64,000 bases of DNA from a virus. Positions 18,568-27,559 of this stretch are shown here, in pieces. Where the stretch lies: IMG/VR virus record IMGVR_UViG_3300008110_000026, positions 1 through 64,000 of that record. One strand, given 5' to 3'. A program made the position numbers and the translations under genes. The notes under the pieces are model-generated. The model made no database searches. It had not been told where the DNA came from and saw only the letters and a program-made list of their open reading frames with translations. The first letter of the stretch is position 1. The number at the start of each line of letters is the position of its first letter.

Positions 18568-20250
18568 ATGGGACGTAAGCAGGGCGAAAGCCACAGAGAA
18601 TTTAAAAAGAGAATGATTGATCCGGTTTCGGAATCATTCTGTGCGGCTAAGTGGCTTAACGCTACTATTTGGCTAGGTCACGGTGGCACTACCAGTTGTC
18701 ATCACCCTCCCGCACACCAAATCGATCTAGAAGAAATCAAAGAAAATCCCAGTGCTATTCACAACACCAAGCACAAAAAGAAAATGCGTCAAATGATGCA
18801 GGAAGGCAAGCGTCCCAAAGAATGTGAATACTGCTGGAAGATTGAAGACATGGGCAAGGATGCTGACGGCAACGAGCCTGTAAGTGATCGCACATACAAG
18901 ACTGTTATCTACGAAGATGAAGACTTGATGAAGATTGCCAAACTAAATCCTGATGCAGACGTTGGTCTTAAGACGCTGGAAATTTCCTTTAATAGAACTT
19001 GTCAGTTTGCGTGTAGCTATTGTAACCCTGCTTTCAGTACTACATGGGTAAAGGACATTCGTAACAACGGTGGATATCACAATATCCGTAGCGATGCACG
19101 TGGTCACTTTATTGACGACGCACCCTATGCTGAACCATTTGACAGAGATGACTTTAATCCATATGTAGATGCTTTCTGGCGTTGGTGGCCTGAGCTTAGT
19201 CAAGAGCTAGAAGAAATTCGTGTTACTGGCGGCGAACCCACAATGACTCCGGACATCTATAAACTGTTTGATTGGTTTAAGGAAAATGCTGATACGCCGC
19301 AAGCACAGAAAATGCGACTGGCTATTAACAGTAACTTGGGTTCTAAGAAAGACCTCATTGACAAGTTGATTGCAGGCACACAGTATATTAATCGTTTCCA
19401 CTTGTATACCAGTTGCGAAGCATACGGTCCACAAGCTGAATATATTCGCGATGGACTAAATTGGACCGAGTGGACACATAACTTTGAACGTATGTGCAGT
19501 GAAGCTCGTATCGAAGGCCTGCACATGATGATGACCATTAATGCGCTGTGCTTAGACAGTATTGTAGACTTCCTAAACTGGATGCTTTCAATGAAGCGCA
19601 AGTATGGACATAATCGTCCAGGCTTTACTTGCAACATCTTACGCTTCCCCAGCTTCCAGAGCGCACTAACACTACCAGATGAGTTACGCAAAAAGTATCA
19701 CGATCAAATCTTTAACTGGCTCAAAGAAGTACGCGAGCGAGACGAGCGTGATGCAAATGGACTACAGTTAGTACAACCTTGGGAACAGGATCAGCTAAGT
19801 CGTCTTATTGAGTATCTAGACGTTGTTAAAACACCGCATCGTAATACTGCTGATCGTGAACTGCTAGAGCATGACTTTAAAGTATTCCATGAGCAGTATG
19901 ATGCTCGCCGCGGCAAAGACTTCCGCAAAACATTTCCTAACCTAGTAGAGTTTTATGATAACATCAAAGTTCTAGCACTGAATAAAAAAGAAATGGATAT
20001 TCAACAGCCTAAGACATTAGCCAAGGACGGTGCCGTATATGCACACCGCACAGTCAGCGAAGATGGTGAAGTTGTTGTAGAGGAAGTACGACAGCGCGAG
20101 CGTAAGACTGGAGAAAGCGCAGATTGGTATGACAATCCACTAGACCCAGAGGCCCGCTCAGAACTTCTAAAGAAGATTGGCGGTAGTAGTATTGGTTGGG
20201 ATACTGAAGTTGACGGCCTAGGCGGAACCGAAGACGATGAGAATCGTTAA
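18568..20250 (+). CDS. Radical SAM enzyme A2 (twitch-type group)
   Basis: A 560-residue paralogue of the enzyme at 16298. The cluster Cys are 145, 149 and 152 ('TCQFACSYC') and 'TGGEP' is at 220-224. The N-terminal extra Cys are 25, 44, 86 and 89. The C-terminal tail beyond about residue 480 is highly charged ('VSEDGEVVVEEVRQRERK') and absent from A1. A ribosome site AGAGGA precedes the ATG. Its end overlaps the sulfotransferase-like gene by 14 bases. Radical chemistry on a sugar or peptide is expected; which cannot be said. Confidence 0.88.
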   Translation: MGRKQGESHREFKKRMIDPVSESFCAAKWLNATIWLGHGGTTSCHHPPAHQIDLEEIKENPSAIHNTKHKKKMRQMMQEGKRPKECEYCWKIEDMGKDADGNEPVSDRTYKTVIYEDEDLMKIAKLNPDADVGLKTLEISFNRTCQFACSYCNPAFSTTWVKDIRNNGGYHNIRSDARGHFIDDAPYAEPFDRDDFNPYVDAFWRWWPELSQELEEIRVTGGEPTMTPDIYKLFDWFKENADTPQAQKMRLAINSNLGSKKDLIDKLIAGTQYINRFHLYTSCEAYGPQAEYIRDGLNWTEWTHNFERMCSEARIEGLHMMMTINALCLDSIVDFLNWMLSMKRKYGHNRPGFTCNILRFPSFQSALTLPDELRKKYHDQIFNWLKEVRERDERDANGLQLVQPWEQDQLSRLIEYLDVVKTPHRNTADRELLEHDFKVFHEQYDARRGKDFRKTFPNLVEFYDNIKVLALNKKEMDIQQPKTLAKDGAVYAHRTVSEDGEVVVEEVRQRERKTGESADWYDNPLDPEARSELLKKIGGSSIGWDTEVDGLGGTEDDENR

Positions 20251-20992
20251 CACAAATACCAAAGAAGCTATCGTATCAATGCCGCGTGTAGGCACATGGA
20301 CATTGGTAAGATTCTTTAAAAATCTAAATCCTGCTGACTCAAACTGGGTTCATTATAATGAAAAGGATGGATTTATGTACGACATAGATCCTGCAAATCC
20401 AGATTCATTTAAAAATAAAATGGCTTATAATGATTGGAAAATAACAGTTGTATTACGAGATCCGTGGCAACGATATGTTAGCGGTGTATGTGAAGTATTG
20501 TTTGGCGGTAGCGCAACTGGATTTTTTCCAACTAGAGCATCCAATGATAAAGACTTTGCTAGAGCTAAACTGTCATATGAAAAGCAAACTGATACAGAAT
20601 TAAAAATATTCTATGTTAGTGACGCACTAAGAGCTGACTATAATTTTGTACGAGGTACTTTAGAAAACATGTATGCTTTTTGCAATTACGACATTAGTCT
20701 AAATGAAAATATGCATACACGAAATTGGCTTAGCAATATTGTTCACGGAGCAAAGTTAGGTGGAAATATACAGGTTGTCGATATTGCATCATTAGAGAAA
20801 TATTTGAAACAGCAATGGCCCAAAACTCATTTTGATTCATATAATGTAACACCATCGGGTCTTAAAAATAATGTCGAACGAGCTCTGAGCGACATGATAA
20901 TGCACGACAAAATTTTTAAAAATAGAGTTGGAGAATATCTCGATCGAGAAATTAATAGATACAAAGATTTATTGTTTTACGAAGTTAAATGA
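20237..20992 (+). CDS. Sulfotransferase-like protein
   Basis: A 251-residue protein. Near the N-terminus 'VSMPRVGTWTLVRFF' (residues 13-27) resembles the 5'-phosphosulfate loop of PAPS-dependent sulfotransferases, where 'PKxGTTxL' is usual. At residues 71-84 'VVLRDPWQRYVSGV' fits the 3'-phosphate-binding motif 'R(N/D)PxxRxxS'. These two in the right order are good support. The enzyme would move sulfate from PAPS to a hydroxyl or amine, here probably on a glycan. It overlaps radical SAM A2 by 14 bases and the next gene by ATGA. Confidence 0.7.
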   Translation: MRIVNTNTKEAIVSMPRVGTWTLVRFFKNLNPADSNWVHYNEKDGFMYDIDPANPDSFKNKMAYNDWKITVVLRDPWQRYVSGVCEVLFGGSATGFFPTRASNDKDFARAKLSYEKQTDTELKIFYVSDALRADYNFVRGTLENMYAFCNYDISLNENMHTRNWLSNIVHGAKLGGNIQVVDIASLEKYLKQQWPKTHFDSYNVTPSGLKNNVERALSDMIMHDKIFKNRVGEYLDREINRYKDLLFYEVK

Positions 20993-21735
20993 CAAAGTTA
21001 TATGCAAACATCAGTGTTGATCATCAAAATCAAAACCATATTCTAGAAGGTAGAATAGTGGCCGCGGCCCAATGCAATGCTGATGCTGTTGTAATACACA
21101 AGACTACACCCGGACTAATTATACCTGAAGAAAAGAAATATGTGCCCGTGAGCAGTCGATGGGGTACAATATCCTATATTGATTTTGCAAAACGCTGTGA
21201 GCTCGACGATGAATGTGTAGATCATATTATTCAGCTATGTCGTCGAATTGGCATCCCTATAATCTGGTGTGTCACAGATAATACCAGTGCTGAGTATATA
21301 AAAAATCACACAGACTGTGATACAATAAAAATTCATAGCTCATCAGTTAACATCGATGATCTAGCTGTGTTTTGTTCAAACAATTTTGATCATGTGATAT
21401 ATCCACATACTCTAGAAGAGTACACTCTTTCCTATTATAAAAAGAGCAAAGATAAAAACAAGTATTCATTGTATTACACACCCTCGGGTGATGTAATTAA
21501 TTTAGAAACATTAAATTTTAAAATATTAGATAGTTTGACACATTCTCATCTGAATGTAGGCTACGAAAGTAGAACTAATACACTATTCCCCTGTGTTGCA
21601 ACAGCCTACAAGGGCATAGAGTATATTGAAAAATATCTAGGCGATGCTGATAACAGCAATGACAGCGTTATGAGTCCTCAGCAGTTCTATGATCTATACA
21701 AAAACTTAGAAATATTAGAGATCGCCCATGGGTAG
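20989..21735 (+). CDS. Reduced NeuB-like (sialic/pseudaminic acid synthase family) protein
   Basis: A 248-residue protein with the layout of the NeuB barrel. 'YANISVDHQNQNHILEGRIVAAA' then 'ADAVVIHKTTP' (residues 5-41) match the family start 'AEIGxNHxG...A...GADAVKFQ', and 'VGYESRTNTLFPCVA' with 'GIEYIEKYLGD' and 'SMSPQQF' near the end match 'VGYSDHT...A...IEKHF...S'. NeuB condenses phosphoenolpyruvate with an N-acetyl hexosamine. It is shorter than the usual 340 residues, lacks the SAF domain, and the conserved Asp-His of 'SDHT' reads Glu-Ser-Arg, so activity is doubtful. Overlaps both neighbours. Confidence 0.6.
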   Translation: MTKLYANISVDHQNQNHILEGRIVAAAQCNADAVVIHKTTPGLIIPEEKKYVPVSSRWGTISYIDFAKRCELDDECVDHIIQLCRRIGIPIIWCVTDNTSAEYIKNHTDCDTIKIHSSSVNIDDLAVFCSNNFDHVIYPHTLEEYTLSYYKKSKDKNKYSLYYTPSGDVINLETLNFKILDSLTHSHLNVGYESRTNTLFPCVATAYKGIEYIEKYLGDADNSNDSVMSPQQFYDLYKNLEILEIAHG

Positions 21736-21949
21736 AAATAATACATTAGATCTACACGGCATAAGACATCATGAAGTAGACCGCTTAGTTGAAAATTTTA
21801 TTTTTATGAATCAAGCTCATGCACCACTCACTATTGTCTGCGGTAACAGTCAGAAAATGATAGATATTGTATATAAGGTTATTGATCGTATCAAACTTCG
21901 CATGGTAACTATGGATCAATATGGCGTTATCAAAATTTTAAAGGTATAA
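21728..21949 (+). CDS. Stand-alone Smr-domain protein
   Basis: A 73-residue protein, about the length of one Smr (small MutS-related) domain. 'TLDLHGIRHHEVDRLVENF' at residues 6-24 carries the conserved LDLHG, and 'PLTIVCGNSQKMIDIV' stands where 'IHGKG...L' normally lies. Smr domains bind or nick nucleic acid. The replacement of the usual GKG loop is unusual and may alter activity. It starts eight bases within the preceding gene. Its place inside a sugar cluster is unexplained. Confidence 0.7.
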   Translation: MGRNNTLDLHGIRHHEVDRLVENFIFMNQAHAPLTIVCGNSQKMIDIVYKVIDRIKLRMVTMDQYGVIKILKV

Positions 21950-21953
21950 ACAC

Positions 21954-22619
21954 ATGCAATTTGATATAGATATGACTAGGGGTAACGATAAAGCAGCATC
22001 GGATAATTATTTAACAATGCTTGTTGAAGATTACTTCCATGTTGCTCGAGATAAGACAGTACTAGAGATAGCTGCACACACTGGAGCACAGACTTCTGCT
22101 TTGCTGATCAATGACCCCAAAAAAGTTATATGTGTTGAACCTGATCCCGATTCATGTAATTACAGTATATTTAAAAACCCCAAGATAGAATTTCATTCAT
22201 GTACTGCAAACGATTATTATAAGTATCACAGTGAAAAAGTAGATGTTGTTACTTGCTTTGGGTTATTTTATCATCTGCACAGTCCGTTTCATTTAGTTGA
22301 GCAAATTGTAAACCACAGTGATCCCACATATATCATAATTGAAACTCTGTGGCAGGGTGATACAACTATGATTAATGAGAACAACAGTTATAAAGAACTT
22401 TTGGTTATTAATCACGAAGAACCTAATGCATCCGGCAACTTCTTTAAAGATAAAGGTGTGTTAAAACCAGTAAACTTAAATATTGAAATTAACTATAAGT
22501 ACATACGACAAGCATTTATAGATGCAGGCTATCGCGTTGTCAATGAAACTGTATATCGTGGAAAATACAATATAGATTCCAAGCAAGGTGCAGCCGTTAC
22601 ACTATTTGAAAAACTATGA
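21954..22619 (+). CDS. Class I SAM-dependent methyltransferase
   Basis: A 221-residue protein. Motif I is 'TVLEIAAHTGAQTSALL' near residue 42, motif II is 'VICVEPDPDS' with the acidic Glu that binds the SAM ribose, and 'VDVVTCFGLFYHLHSPFHLVEQI' near residue 95 is typical of class I O- or C-methyltransferases with a small or sugar substrate. No target-recognition domain is present. The stop overlaps the start of radical SAM B1 by ATGA, tying them together. The acceptor may be a glycan. Confidence 0.8.
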   Translation: MQFDIDMTRGNDKAASDNYLTMLVEDYFHVARDKTVLEIAAHTGAQTSALLINDPKKVICVEPDPDSCNYSIFKNPKIEFHSCTANDYYKYHSEKVDVVTCFGLFYHLHSPFHLVEQIVNHSDPTYIIIETLWQGDTTMINENNSYKELLVINHEEPNASGNFFKDKGVLKPVNLNIEINYKYIRQAFIDAGYRVVNETVYRGKYNIDSKQGAAVTLFEKL

Positions 22620-24025
22620 CAAAAAGAATTAAACCAATTTGGGAACACGGGCGTATGAGCCCTGAATCGCCTAACAAAACATTTTGTATGGCACCGTGGA
22701 CGCACACATATATTAGCCCGCAAAGCGAGCGTCGTATGTGCTGTGCTAGTCGCGAAGAACACATGATGCAGCGTCAATATATTGATGCCAGCAATGACAA
22801 GAGCACAGGTAAATACAAGGAAGTTGGCACTATTGCTGACTATAAGCCAGTGAGCCTCGAGGAACACTGGAACAGTGACTACATGAAAGACATCCGCAAG
22901 AAACTGTTAGCGGGTGAAACTATTCCACAATGCGCTGTGTGCAATGACAGCATTCTAAGTCAAAGCACATACCGTCAGTGGTTCACAGGCCATCTATTTA
23001 AAGATAAAATAGAACAGGCCTTCGAGGAGACCGATGATGATGGCTATACTACTATGCCTCCTATTAGTTTTGATTATAGGGTCAGTAATCTATGCAACTT
23101 TAAGTGCAGAATGTGTGGAGAACCCCTCAGCTCAAGTTGGGAATCCGAAAAGCGAAAACACGGACTCTGGAGCCCAGAACATCAACCCTTTATGGTCCCG
23201 GAGAATAAGGCAATCATTGATCGATTCCAAAAAGAAGTTGTAGAGGAAGAGTTCTGGGCAGCTATCTGTAGCGGTGTTGTAGAAGAGATATATTGGGTAG
23301 GTGGTGAGCCGCTGATGTATGATATTCATTGGCGTGTTATGGATCGTCTAGCAGAAGATAATAACTTACGCAAAGTTCATTTGCGCTATAACAGTAACCT
23401 AAGCCGTGTGCGTTTTGGCAAACACTATTTGTATGATTGGTTACCACAAGCCAAAGACTGGACCATGTGTGCTAGTATCGACGGCACAGGCAAGATTGGC
23501 GAGTTTATTCGCACAGGTCTCAAGTGGGACCAGTGGGACCAAAACTTCCGCGAAGGTGTAGCACTACCCGGTGGTAAAGATCGTATGCTAATGGATCTTA
23601 CACTAACTGGTCCTGGTATGTTTGATCTTAAAAACTTCTTTGACTATGCACTAGAACTAGATGTTAAGATTGAAACCAAGCGCATGTTTGCGTTTCACCC
23701 TGACATTGTGTTTAGTCCTATGGCTTGGCCACGACATATTTTAAATCGTATTGTTAACGATAATTTAGATTATATTCGACCTCGGGCCACAGACAAACAG
23801 CAAACTCTCATACGCGAATTAGAAAACATGCTGGTAACACCCACATTCCAAGAGCAGTGGCCTGATAGTGCTGAAACAGCTTTCTTTAAAGGCCGCAACT
23901 GGCAGGACAAGATCGCTGATATACGCAGCGGCGAAGGCACTACTCGCATTGAGCATATATACGCAGCGGATCCAGAGTTACTGGATTGGTGGATGCGTTT
24001 AGATCCTAAACACAATCAACTTTGA
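22616..24025 (+). CDS. Radical SAM enzyme B1 (twitch-type group)
   Basis: A 469-residue protein of a second subgroup. The N-terminal 'FCMAPWTHTYI' (Cys24) with Cys42/43 and 'PQCAVC' (Cys106/109) precedes the cluster Cys 160, 164 and 167 ('LCNFKCRMC'), with 'VGGEPLM' further on. The 'CMAPW' opening is typical of twitch-domain radical SAM proteins. It shares this design with the gene at 27702. The gene is the last of a coupled run beginning at 11243, as a gap of about 90 bases with a late promoter follows. Confidence 0.87.
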   Translation: MTKRIKPIWEHGRMSPESPNKTFCMAPWTHTYISPQSERRMCCASREEHMMQRQYIDASNDKSTGKYKEVGTIADYKPVSLEEHWNSDYMKDIRKKLLAGETIPQCAVCNDSILSQSTYRQWFTGHLFKDKIEQAFEETDDDGYTTMPPISFDYRVSNLCNFKCRMCGEPLSSSWESEKRKHGLWSPEHQPFMVPENKAIIDRFQKEVVEEEFWAAICSGVVEEIYWVGGEPLMYDIHWRVMDRLAEDNNLRKVHLRYNSNLSRVRFGKHYLYDWLPQAKDWTMCASIDGTGKIGEFIRTGLKWDQWDQNFREGVALPGGKDRMLMDLTLTGPGMFDLKNFFDYALELDVKIETKRMFAFHPDIVFSPMAWPRHILNRIVNDNLDYIRPRATDKQQTLIRELENMLVTPTFQEQWPDSAETAFFKGRNWQDKIADIRSGEGTTRIEHIYAADPELLDWWMRLDPKHNQL

Positions 24026-24057
24026 CATCAAAAATTAACAGGACCGTAAAACTCTCC

Positions 24058-24065
24058 GATAAATA
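24058..24065 (+). promoter_or_regulatory. T4-type late promoter GATAAATA
   Basis: GATAAATA, one mismatch from the T4 late consensus, lies in the only sizeable gap in this stretch and 49 bases before the UDP-sugar dehydrogenase ATG. It suggests a second late transcript starting here. Confidence 0.55.
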
Positions 24066-24114
24066 ACAGCGTACTTTATAAAAGGTACTTTAGTTAACAT
24101 ATTAGGAGAAGAAA

Positions 24115-25437
24115 ATGGCCTCAATCGGATTTATCGGAGTGGGCAAGCTAGGACAAGCCTGCGCCGAGATGGTTGCCGAGGTCCATGATGTTGTAGGGTA
24201 TGATATTTCACCCCGCAGTCCTGAAAACTTTAAGATGGTTCCCACCTTAGAGCAGGCTGTACTGGGGCAGGATATTGTATTCATCGCAGTGGAAACACCG
24301 CATGACCCACAATATGATGGCAAGGCACCAACCAGCCATTTACCCAACAAAGACTTTGACTACACGGTAGTCAAGGATGTTCTGCGTGAAGTAAATGCTG
24401 TTGCAACACCATCTCAGTTAATTGTTCTTATCAGTACTGTGCTACCAGGTACAGTAAGACGTGAGTTGGTACCACTTATCCCCAATGCACGCTTTGTTTA
24501 CAACCCATACTTGATTGCTATGGGTACTGTTAAGTGGGATATGGTCAACCCAGAAATGGTTATGATCGGTACCGAAGACGGCAGCGAAACAGGTGATGCA
24601 AAGGAACTTGTAGACTTCTACAAGACCATTATGCAGAACGATCCTCGCTATATCGTAGGCACATGGGATGAGTGCGAGTGCATTAAGGTGTTCTACAATA
24701 CCTTTATCTCAGCCAAAGTAAGTCTAGTAAACATGATTCAAGACGTAGCTGAAAAGCAGGGCAACATCAACGCAGAGTTGGTGTGTGATGCTCTAGCTGC
24801 CAGTGATCGTCGTATCATGGGTCCAGGCTACATGAAACCGGGCATGGGCGATGGTGGTGCGTGTCATCCCCGCGACAACATTGCACTACGCTGGATGGCG
24901 GATAACCTAGGACTTGGCTACGACCTCTTTGACGCTGTGATGCACAGCAGAGAAATACAGGCTCGTAACATGGCAGAGATGCTGGTAGAGCTAAGTCAAG
25001 CTGGACGAGGTGTTACACCGGATCTACCAGTGATCATTGTGGGCAAAGCCTACAAGCCGTTGGTACCCTATGAAGCAGGTAGTGCCAGCATGTTAGTAGG
25101 ACACTATGTGGCTGAACAGGGCGCAGAACTATACTATCTAGATGAAGTGATTGGAGAGTCACCCAGTCCAGCAGTATTAAGCAAGCCCGCTGTATACTTA
25201 CTAGCACACAATCCACAGATCACTTATGGTGAGCAGTTGGACTTTGTTAAGGGCTGGTATAACAACCACAGAGTAACAGGAGCAGACGAAGCTCTTACTG
25301 TGGCCACAGCAAATGGTACTGCACTGAACTTCGCAGAGGGCAGCGTAGTAGTAGATCCATGGCGTAAGACTCCCAACACCATTCCGGGTGTAAGAGTAGT
25401 ACACTATGGTAATACCCGCAAGGAATCACCACGCTAA
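24115..25437 (+). CDS. UDP-glucose/GDP-mannose dehydrogenase family enzyme
   Basis: A 440-residue protein, the normal family length. The NAD-binding 'IGFIGVGKLGQACAE' begins at residue 3 and 'VGYDISP' gives the acidic end of the second strand. The catalytic Cys lies in 'GMGDGGACHPRDNIAL', matching GxGxGGxCxPxD. The enzyme oxidises the C6 hydroxyl of a nucleotide sugar to a uronic acid, with two NAD. It has the ribosome site AGGAGAAG. It would feed uronic or related sugars into the island's pathway. Confidence 0.92.
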   Translation: MASIGFIGVGKLGQACAEMVAEVHDVVGYDISPRSPENFKMVPTLEQAVLGQDIVFIAVETPHDPQYDGKAPTSHLPNKDFDYTVVKDVLREVNAVATPSQLIVLISTVLPGTVRRELVPLIPNARFVYNPYLIAMGTVKWDMVNPEMVMIGTEDGSETGDAKELVDFYKTIMQNDPRYIVGTWDECECIKVFYNTFISAKVSLVNMIQDVAEKQGNINAELVCDALAASDRRIMGPGYMKPGMGDGGACHPRDNIALRWMADNLGLGYDLFDAVMHSREIQARNMAEMLVELSQAGRGVTPDLPVIIVGKAYKPLVPYEAGSASMLVGHYVAEQGAELYYLDEVIGESPSPAVLSKPAVYLLAHNPQITYGEQLDFVKGWYNNHRVTGADEALTVATANGTALNFAEGSVVVDPWRKTPNTIPGVRVVHYGNTRKESPR

Positions 25438-25440
25438 GGC

Positions 25441-26574
25441 ATGTCTAATAACAGCGAAGTGGTCATAGGCAACACAGCTCGCAGCCACTTCGCTGTTTAT
25501 GACTTAGGTACACATATTCAAATAAAGATTCGTGGGGGCTATATTGGGGATGCTCTCAGCAAGACTCAGCTTAAAAGATTACTAATTCGTGCAGCAGCAA
25601 ACAAGAAACTGCTGATCCTAGACCACTCTAACGAAATACACCTGTGGTGGAAAAACAACCATCAAGAAAGTGTGTTTGATATACTGCATGGTATTGCAGA
25701 CAATATATGTGTAGATCCCAGTATTATTACTTTACAAACCAGTAACTTACTCTGCGCCAAAGCCTATACAGATTGGGCAGCAATCAACAACACTCAGCCT
25801 TCAATGGTTATAGAATCACTGATGAGTCATGCAGCAATCATATACTCAATGATGGGCACAGAGTTTGATGTTAACACCTACGCAGACTCGCCTAAGCCCA
25901 GTGTGTTTACCTGTTGGTTAGGTCGAACCAAGCAGCACAAGTTAGCTGTAGCAAAGTGGTTGTACAGCGCAGGATTTCTAACCAGTCGTAAACAGGCTGC
26001 GTGTGTGTCACTGCTATCAGATTATACAGAACTGTATCCCCATATTGAAACCGTTGACCTTGAACTGCATCACATACTCAGTAACTATCGCAGCATAGAG
26101 GGTACAGCAACTATAGCTAGATGGCAACCTGGTCCTAAGTTTTATCAAGCGCATATGAATACATATTTTGATTTTATAGTTGAACCTATCACCGAAGAAG
26201 ACAGCAGTAAACCCAGCGAGTTAGCACAAGCGCACGCATGGAATCAAACCCTGTGTGCAGTTGAGCGAGTATTTAGGGCTATACTGTTACGCCGGCCTTT
26301 TATACTATTGGGTAATGCTAATACGCTAAAATTATTACACAATCTAGGATTTAAAACCTTTCCCACACTATTTGATGAAAGTTACGATTCACTTAACTAT
26401 AGCGATCGCTTTGATCACATAACCAAGCAAATAGAATCTCTAGTAGTAGATCCGCAGCTACATGCCAAAGTATATAACAAAACTATAGCAGACGCAGTAC
26501 TGCACAACTACGAAAATCTAAAGCATTACGGTCCCAAACCAGTAAAGTATTTAGATGCGCTGAGCCACTATTAA
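25441..26574 (+). CDS. Unknown protein with a 'PFILxGNA...DESYD' C-terminal domain
   Basis: A 377-residue protein. Its C-terminal part, 'RRPFILLGNANTLKLLHNLGF', 'KTFPTLFDESYDSLNYSDRFD', is clearly related to that of the gene at 28963 ('AQPFILAGNAGMMRHLHDLGY', 'TFHPYIDESYD'). This C-terminal pattern is one I recall from hypothetical proteins of marine phages and carries no known function. The N-terminal half shows no recognisable domain. It starts three bases after the dehydrogenase stop, so it is in the same operon. Confidence 0.65.
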   Translation: MSNNSEVVIGNTARSHFAVYDLGTHIQIKIRGGYIGDALSKTQLKRLLIRAAANKKLLILDHSNEIHLWWKNNHQESVFDILHGIADNICVDPSIITLQTSNLLCAKAYTDWAAINNTQPSMVIESLMSHAAIIYSMMGTEFDVNTYADSPKPSVFTCWLGRTKQHKLAVAKWLYSAGFLTSRKQAACVSLLSDYTELYPHIETVDLELHHILSNYRSIEGTATIARWQPGPKFYQAHMNTYFDFIVEPITEEDSSKPSELAQAHAWNQTLCAVERVFRAILLRRPFILLGNANTLKLLHNLGFKTFPTLFDESYDSLNYSDRFDHITKQIESLVVDPQLHAKVYNKTIADAVLHNYENLKHYGPKPVKYLDALSHY

Positions 26575-26623
26575 ATACACACATAATACCATGCGTAGTG
26601 GTGGTCAGTGTTATAACATAGTA

Positions 26624-26652
26624 GCGGCGAAGCCGCCCTTTAAAAAATTTTT
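26624..26652 (+). terminator. Weak terminator-like hairpin
   Basis: GCGGC pairs with GCCGC around a three-base loop, and a T-run follows about ten bases after the stem. The gap makes function uncertain; it lies in the 92-base gap before the small-gene cassette. Confidence 0.3.
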
Positions 26653-26666
26653 TTGAGAACGCCTAA

Positions 26667-26834
26667 ATGAAACAAACATTTAAACACAACATAAACCGCA
26701 ACTTGTTTAGACTTAAACCCAAGCAGGAACAGCGTCGTACACTATTAGGGGCTGTGGTATTGATTATTCTGCTGTATGGGCTAGCAGACTATGTGGACTA
26801 TCAAGAATATACTAGTGTAGAGTTAGAACAATGA
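26667..26834 (+). CDS. Small single-span membrane protein
   Basis: A 55-residue frame. A basic N-terminus ('RLKPKQEQRR', residues 15-24) is followed by the hydrophobic span 'TLLGAVVLIILLYGLA' (about 25-40) and a short acidic tail. The positive-inside rule predicts the N-terminus in the cytoplasm. The stop overlaps the next start by ATGA. It heads a string of five small genes; no family known. Confidence 0.6.
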   Translation: MKQTFKHNINRNLFRLKPKQEQRRTLLGAVVLIILLYGLADYVDYQEYTSVELEQ

Positions 26835-26989
26835 GCGAAAGTGATAATTGGATGTACAGTCGTATAGCAGAGCTTGAAGCAAGACTAGAACTAGCTAATA
26901 GTGCGTTGTGGGCTGCAGAACAGCGTATAAGAGAGTTAGAGTCTATCAATGATGACTATGTGCAGCGTATGCAAGATGATCTCAAATAA
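26831..26989 (+). CDS. Small coiled-coil protein
   Basis: A 52-residue frame whose middle ('RIAELEARLELANSALWAAEQ', shown in parts: RIAELEARLEL, WAAEQRIRELE) has heptad spacing of Leu and Ile and so should form a coiled coil. ATGA overlap with the membrane-protein gene before it supports expression. Function unknown. Confidence 0.6.
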   Translation: MSESDNWMYSRIAELEARLELANSALWAAEQRIRELESINDDYVQRMQDDLK

Positions 26990-26999
26990 CACACATAAC

Positions 27000-27197
27000 A
27001 TGATTAACCGCAGCAAAATCAAAAATATGAGCAATCAAAATAACCCGCAAAACCCTGGTCCATGCCACCTGTGCAAAACAACCACCACCCCTGGACAAAC
27101 TCTAAAACAAGGTTTGATTGTAACAGTGATAGCACTAGCTGCAATAGTTGCAATGAGCGCAGCAATAACATATGTAGAGGCATTATGGCAACAATGA
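27000..27197 (+). CDS. Small membrane protein with a CHLC motif
   Basis: A 65-residue protein from ATG 27000 (56 from ATG 27027, which is as likely; frames also run further upstream). 'GPCHLCKTT' gives a CxxC that could bind metal, and 'LIVTVIALAAIVAMSAAITYV' is a membrane span near the end. The stop overlaps the start of the next membrane gene. Function unknown. Confidence 0.5.
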   Translation: MINRSKIKNMSNQNNPQNPGPCHLCKTTTTPGQTLKQGLIVTVIALAAIVAMSAAITYVEALWQQ

Positions 27198-27349
27198 AGA
27201 AAACTGTGCAGTTCTTAAAGGAATTGACTCTGTTCAGTGCAATACTAGCTGCGGGTATCATAGTGTTTATAGCTGTGAGCCCATGGATACTAGCAGCGTA
27301 TATAAGAAATAAACGCAGAGTAGACAGTTATATAAACATGAAATACTAA
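27185..27349 (+). CDS. Small membrane protein
   Basis: A 54-residue protein. ATG 27185 has AGAGG four bases upstream; ATG 27194, three codons later, overlaps the previous stop as ATGA and is a possible alternative. One or two hydrophobic segments ('LTLFSAILAAGIIVFIAVSPW') are followed by a basic tail. Upstream frame extension to 27062 would lie within the previous gene and is unlikely. Function unknown. Confidence 0.55.
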   Translation: MATMKKTVQFLKELTLFSAILAAGIIVFIAVSPWILAAYIRNKRRVDSYINMKY

Positions 27350-27358
27350 AGAGAACTA

Positions 27359-27559
27359 ATGGAAACACAGCGTAGAACCATAGTTAAAACACTGATATAC
27401 CGATGTTGGGTACTGCTGAGTACATATATACTATTGGTGTTAACAGGACAAAGTTTAGATAATGCGCTGATACCCACAATAGTTATTAACTGTGTATGGA
27501 TGACTTCTTATTACTGTTATGAACGATTGTGGACAAGAATACAATGGGGTAGAGATTAA
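27359..27559 (+). CDS. DUF2061-type small membrane protein
   Basis: A 66-residue protein. 'RRTIVKTLIYRCWVLLSTYIL', 'LTGQSLDNAL' and the end 'YYCYERLWTRIQWGR' fit the DUF2061 family, which has two spans and the pattern R..(V)KT..(W/Y)R...T......TG...A...YY..ER.W....WGR. The function of DUF2061 is not known to me. It is located in the small membrane gene cassette. Confidence 0.75.
   Translation: METQRRTIVKTLIYRCWVLLSTYILLVLTGQSLDNALIPTIVINCVWMTSYYCYERLWTRIQWGRD

Noticed and set aside
27062-27184. Upstream extension of the membrane protein at 27185
   Set aside because: It lies wholly within the preceding gene in another frame and has an unlikely composition; AGAGG supports ATG 27185.
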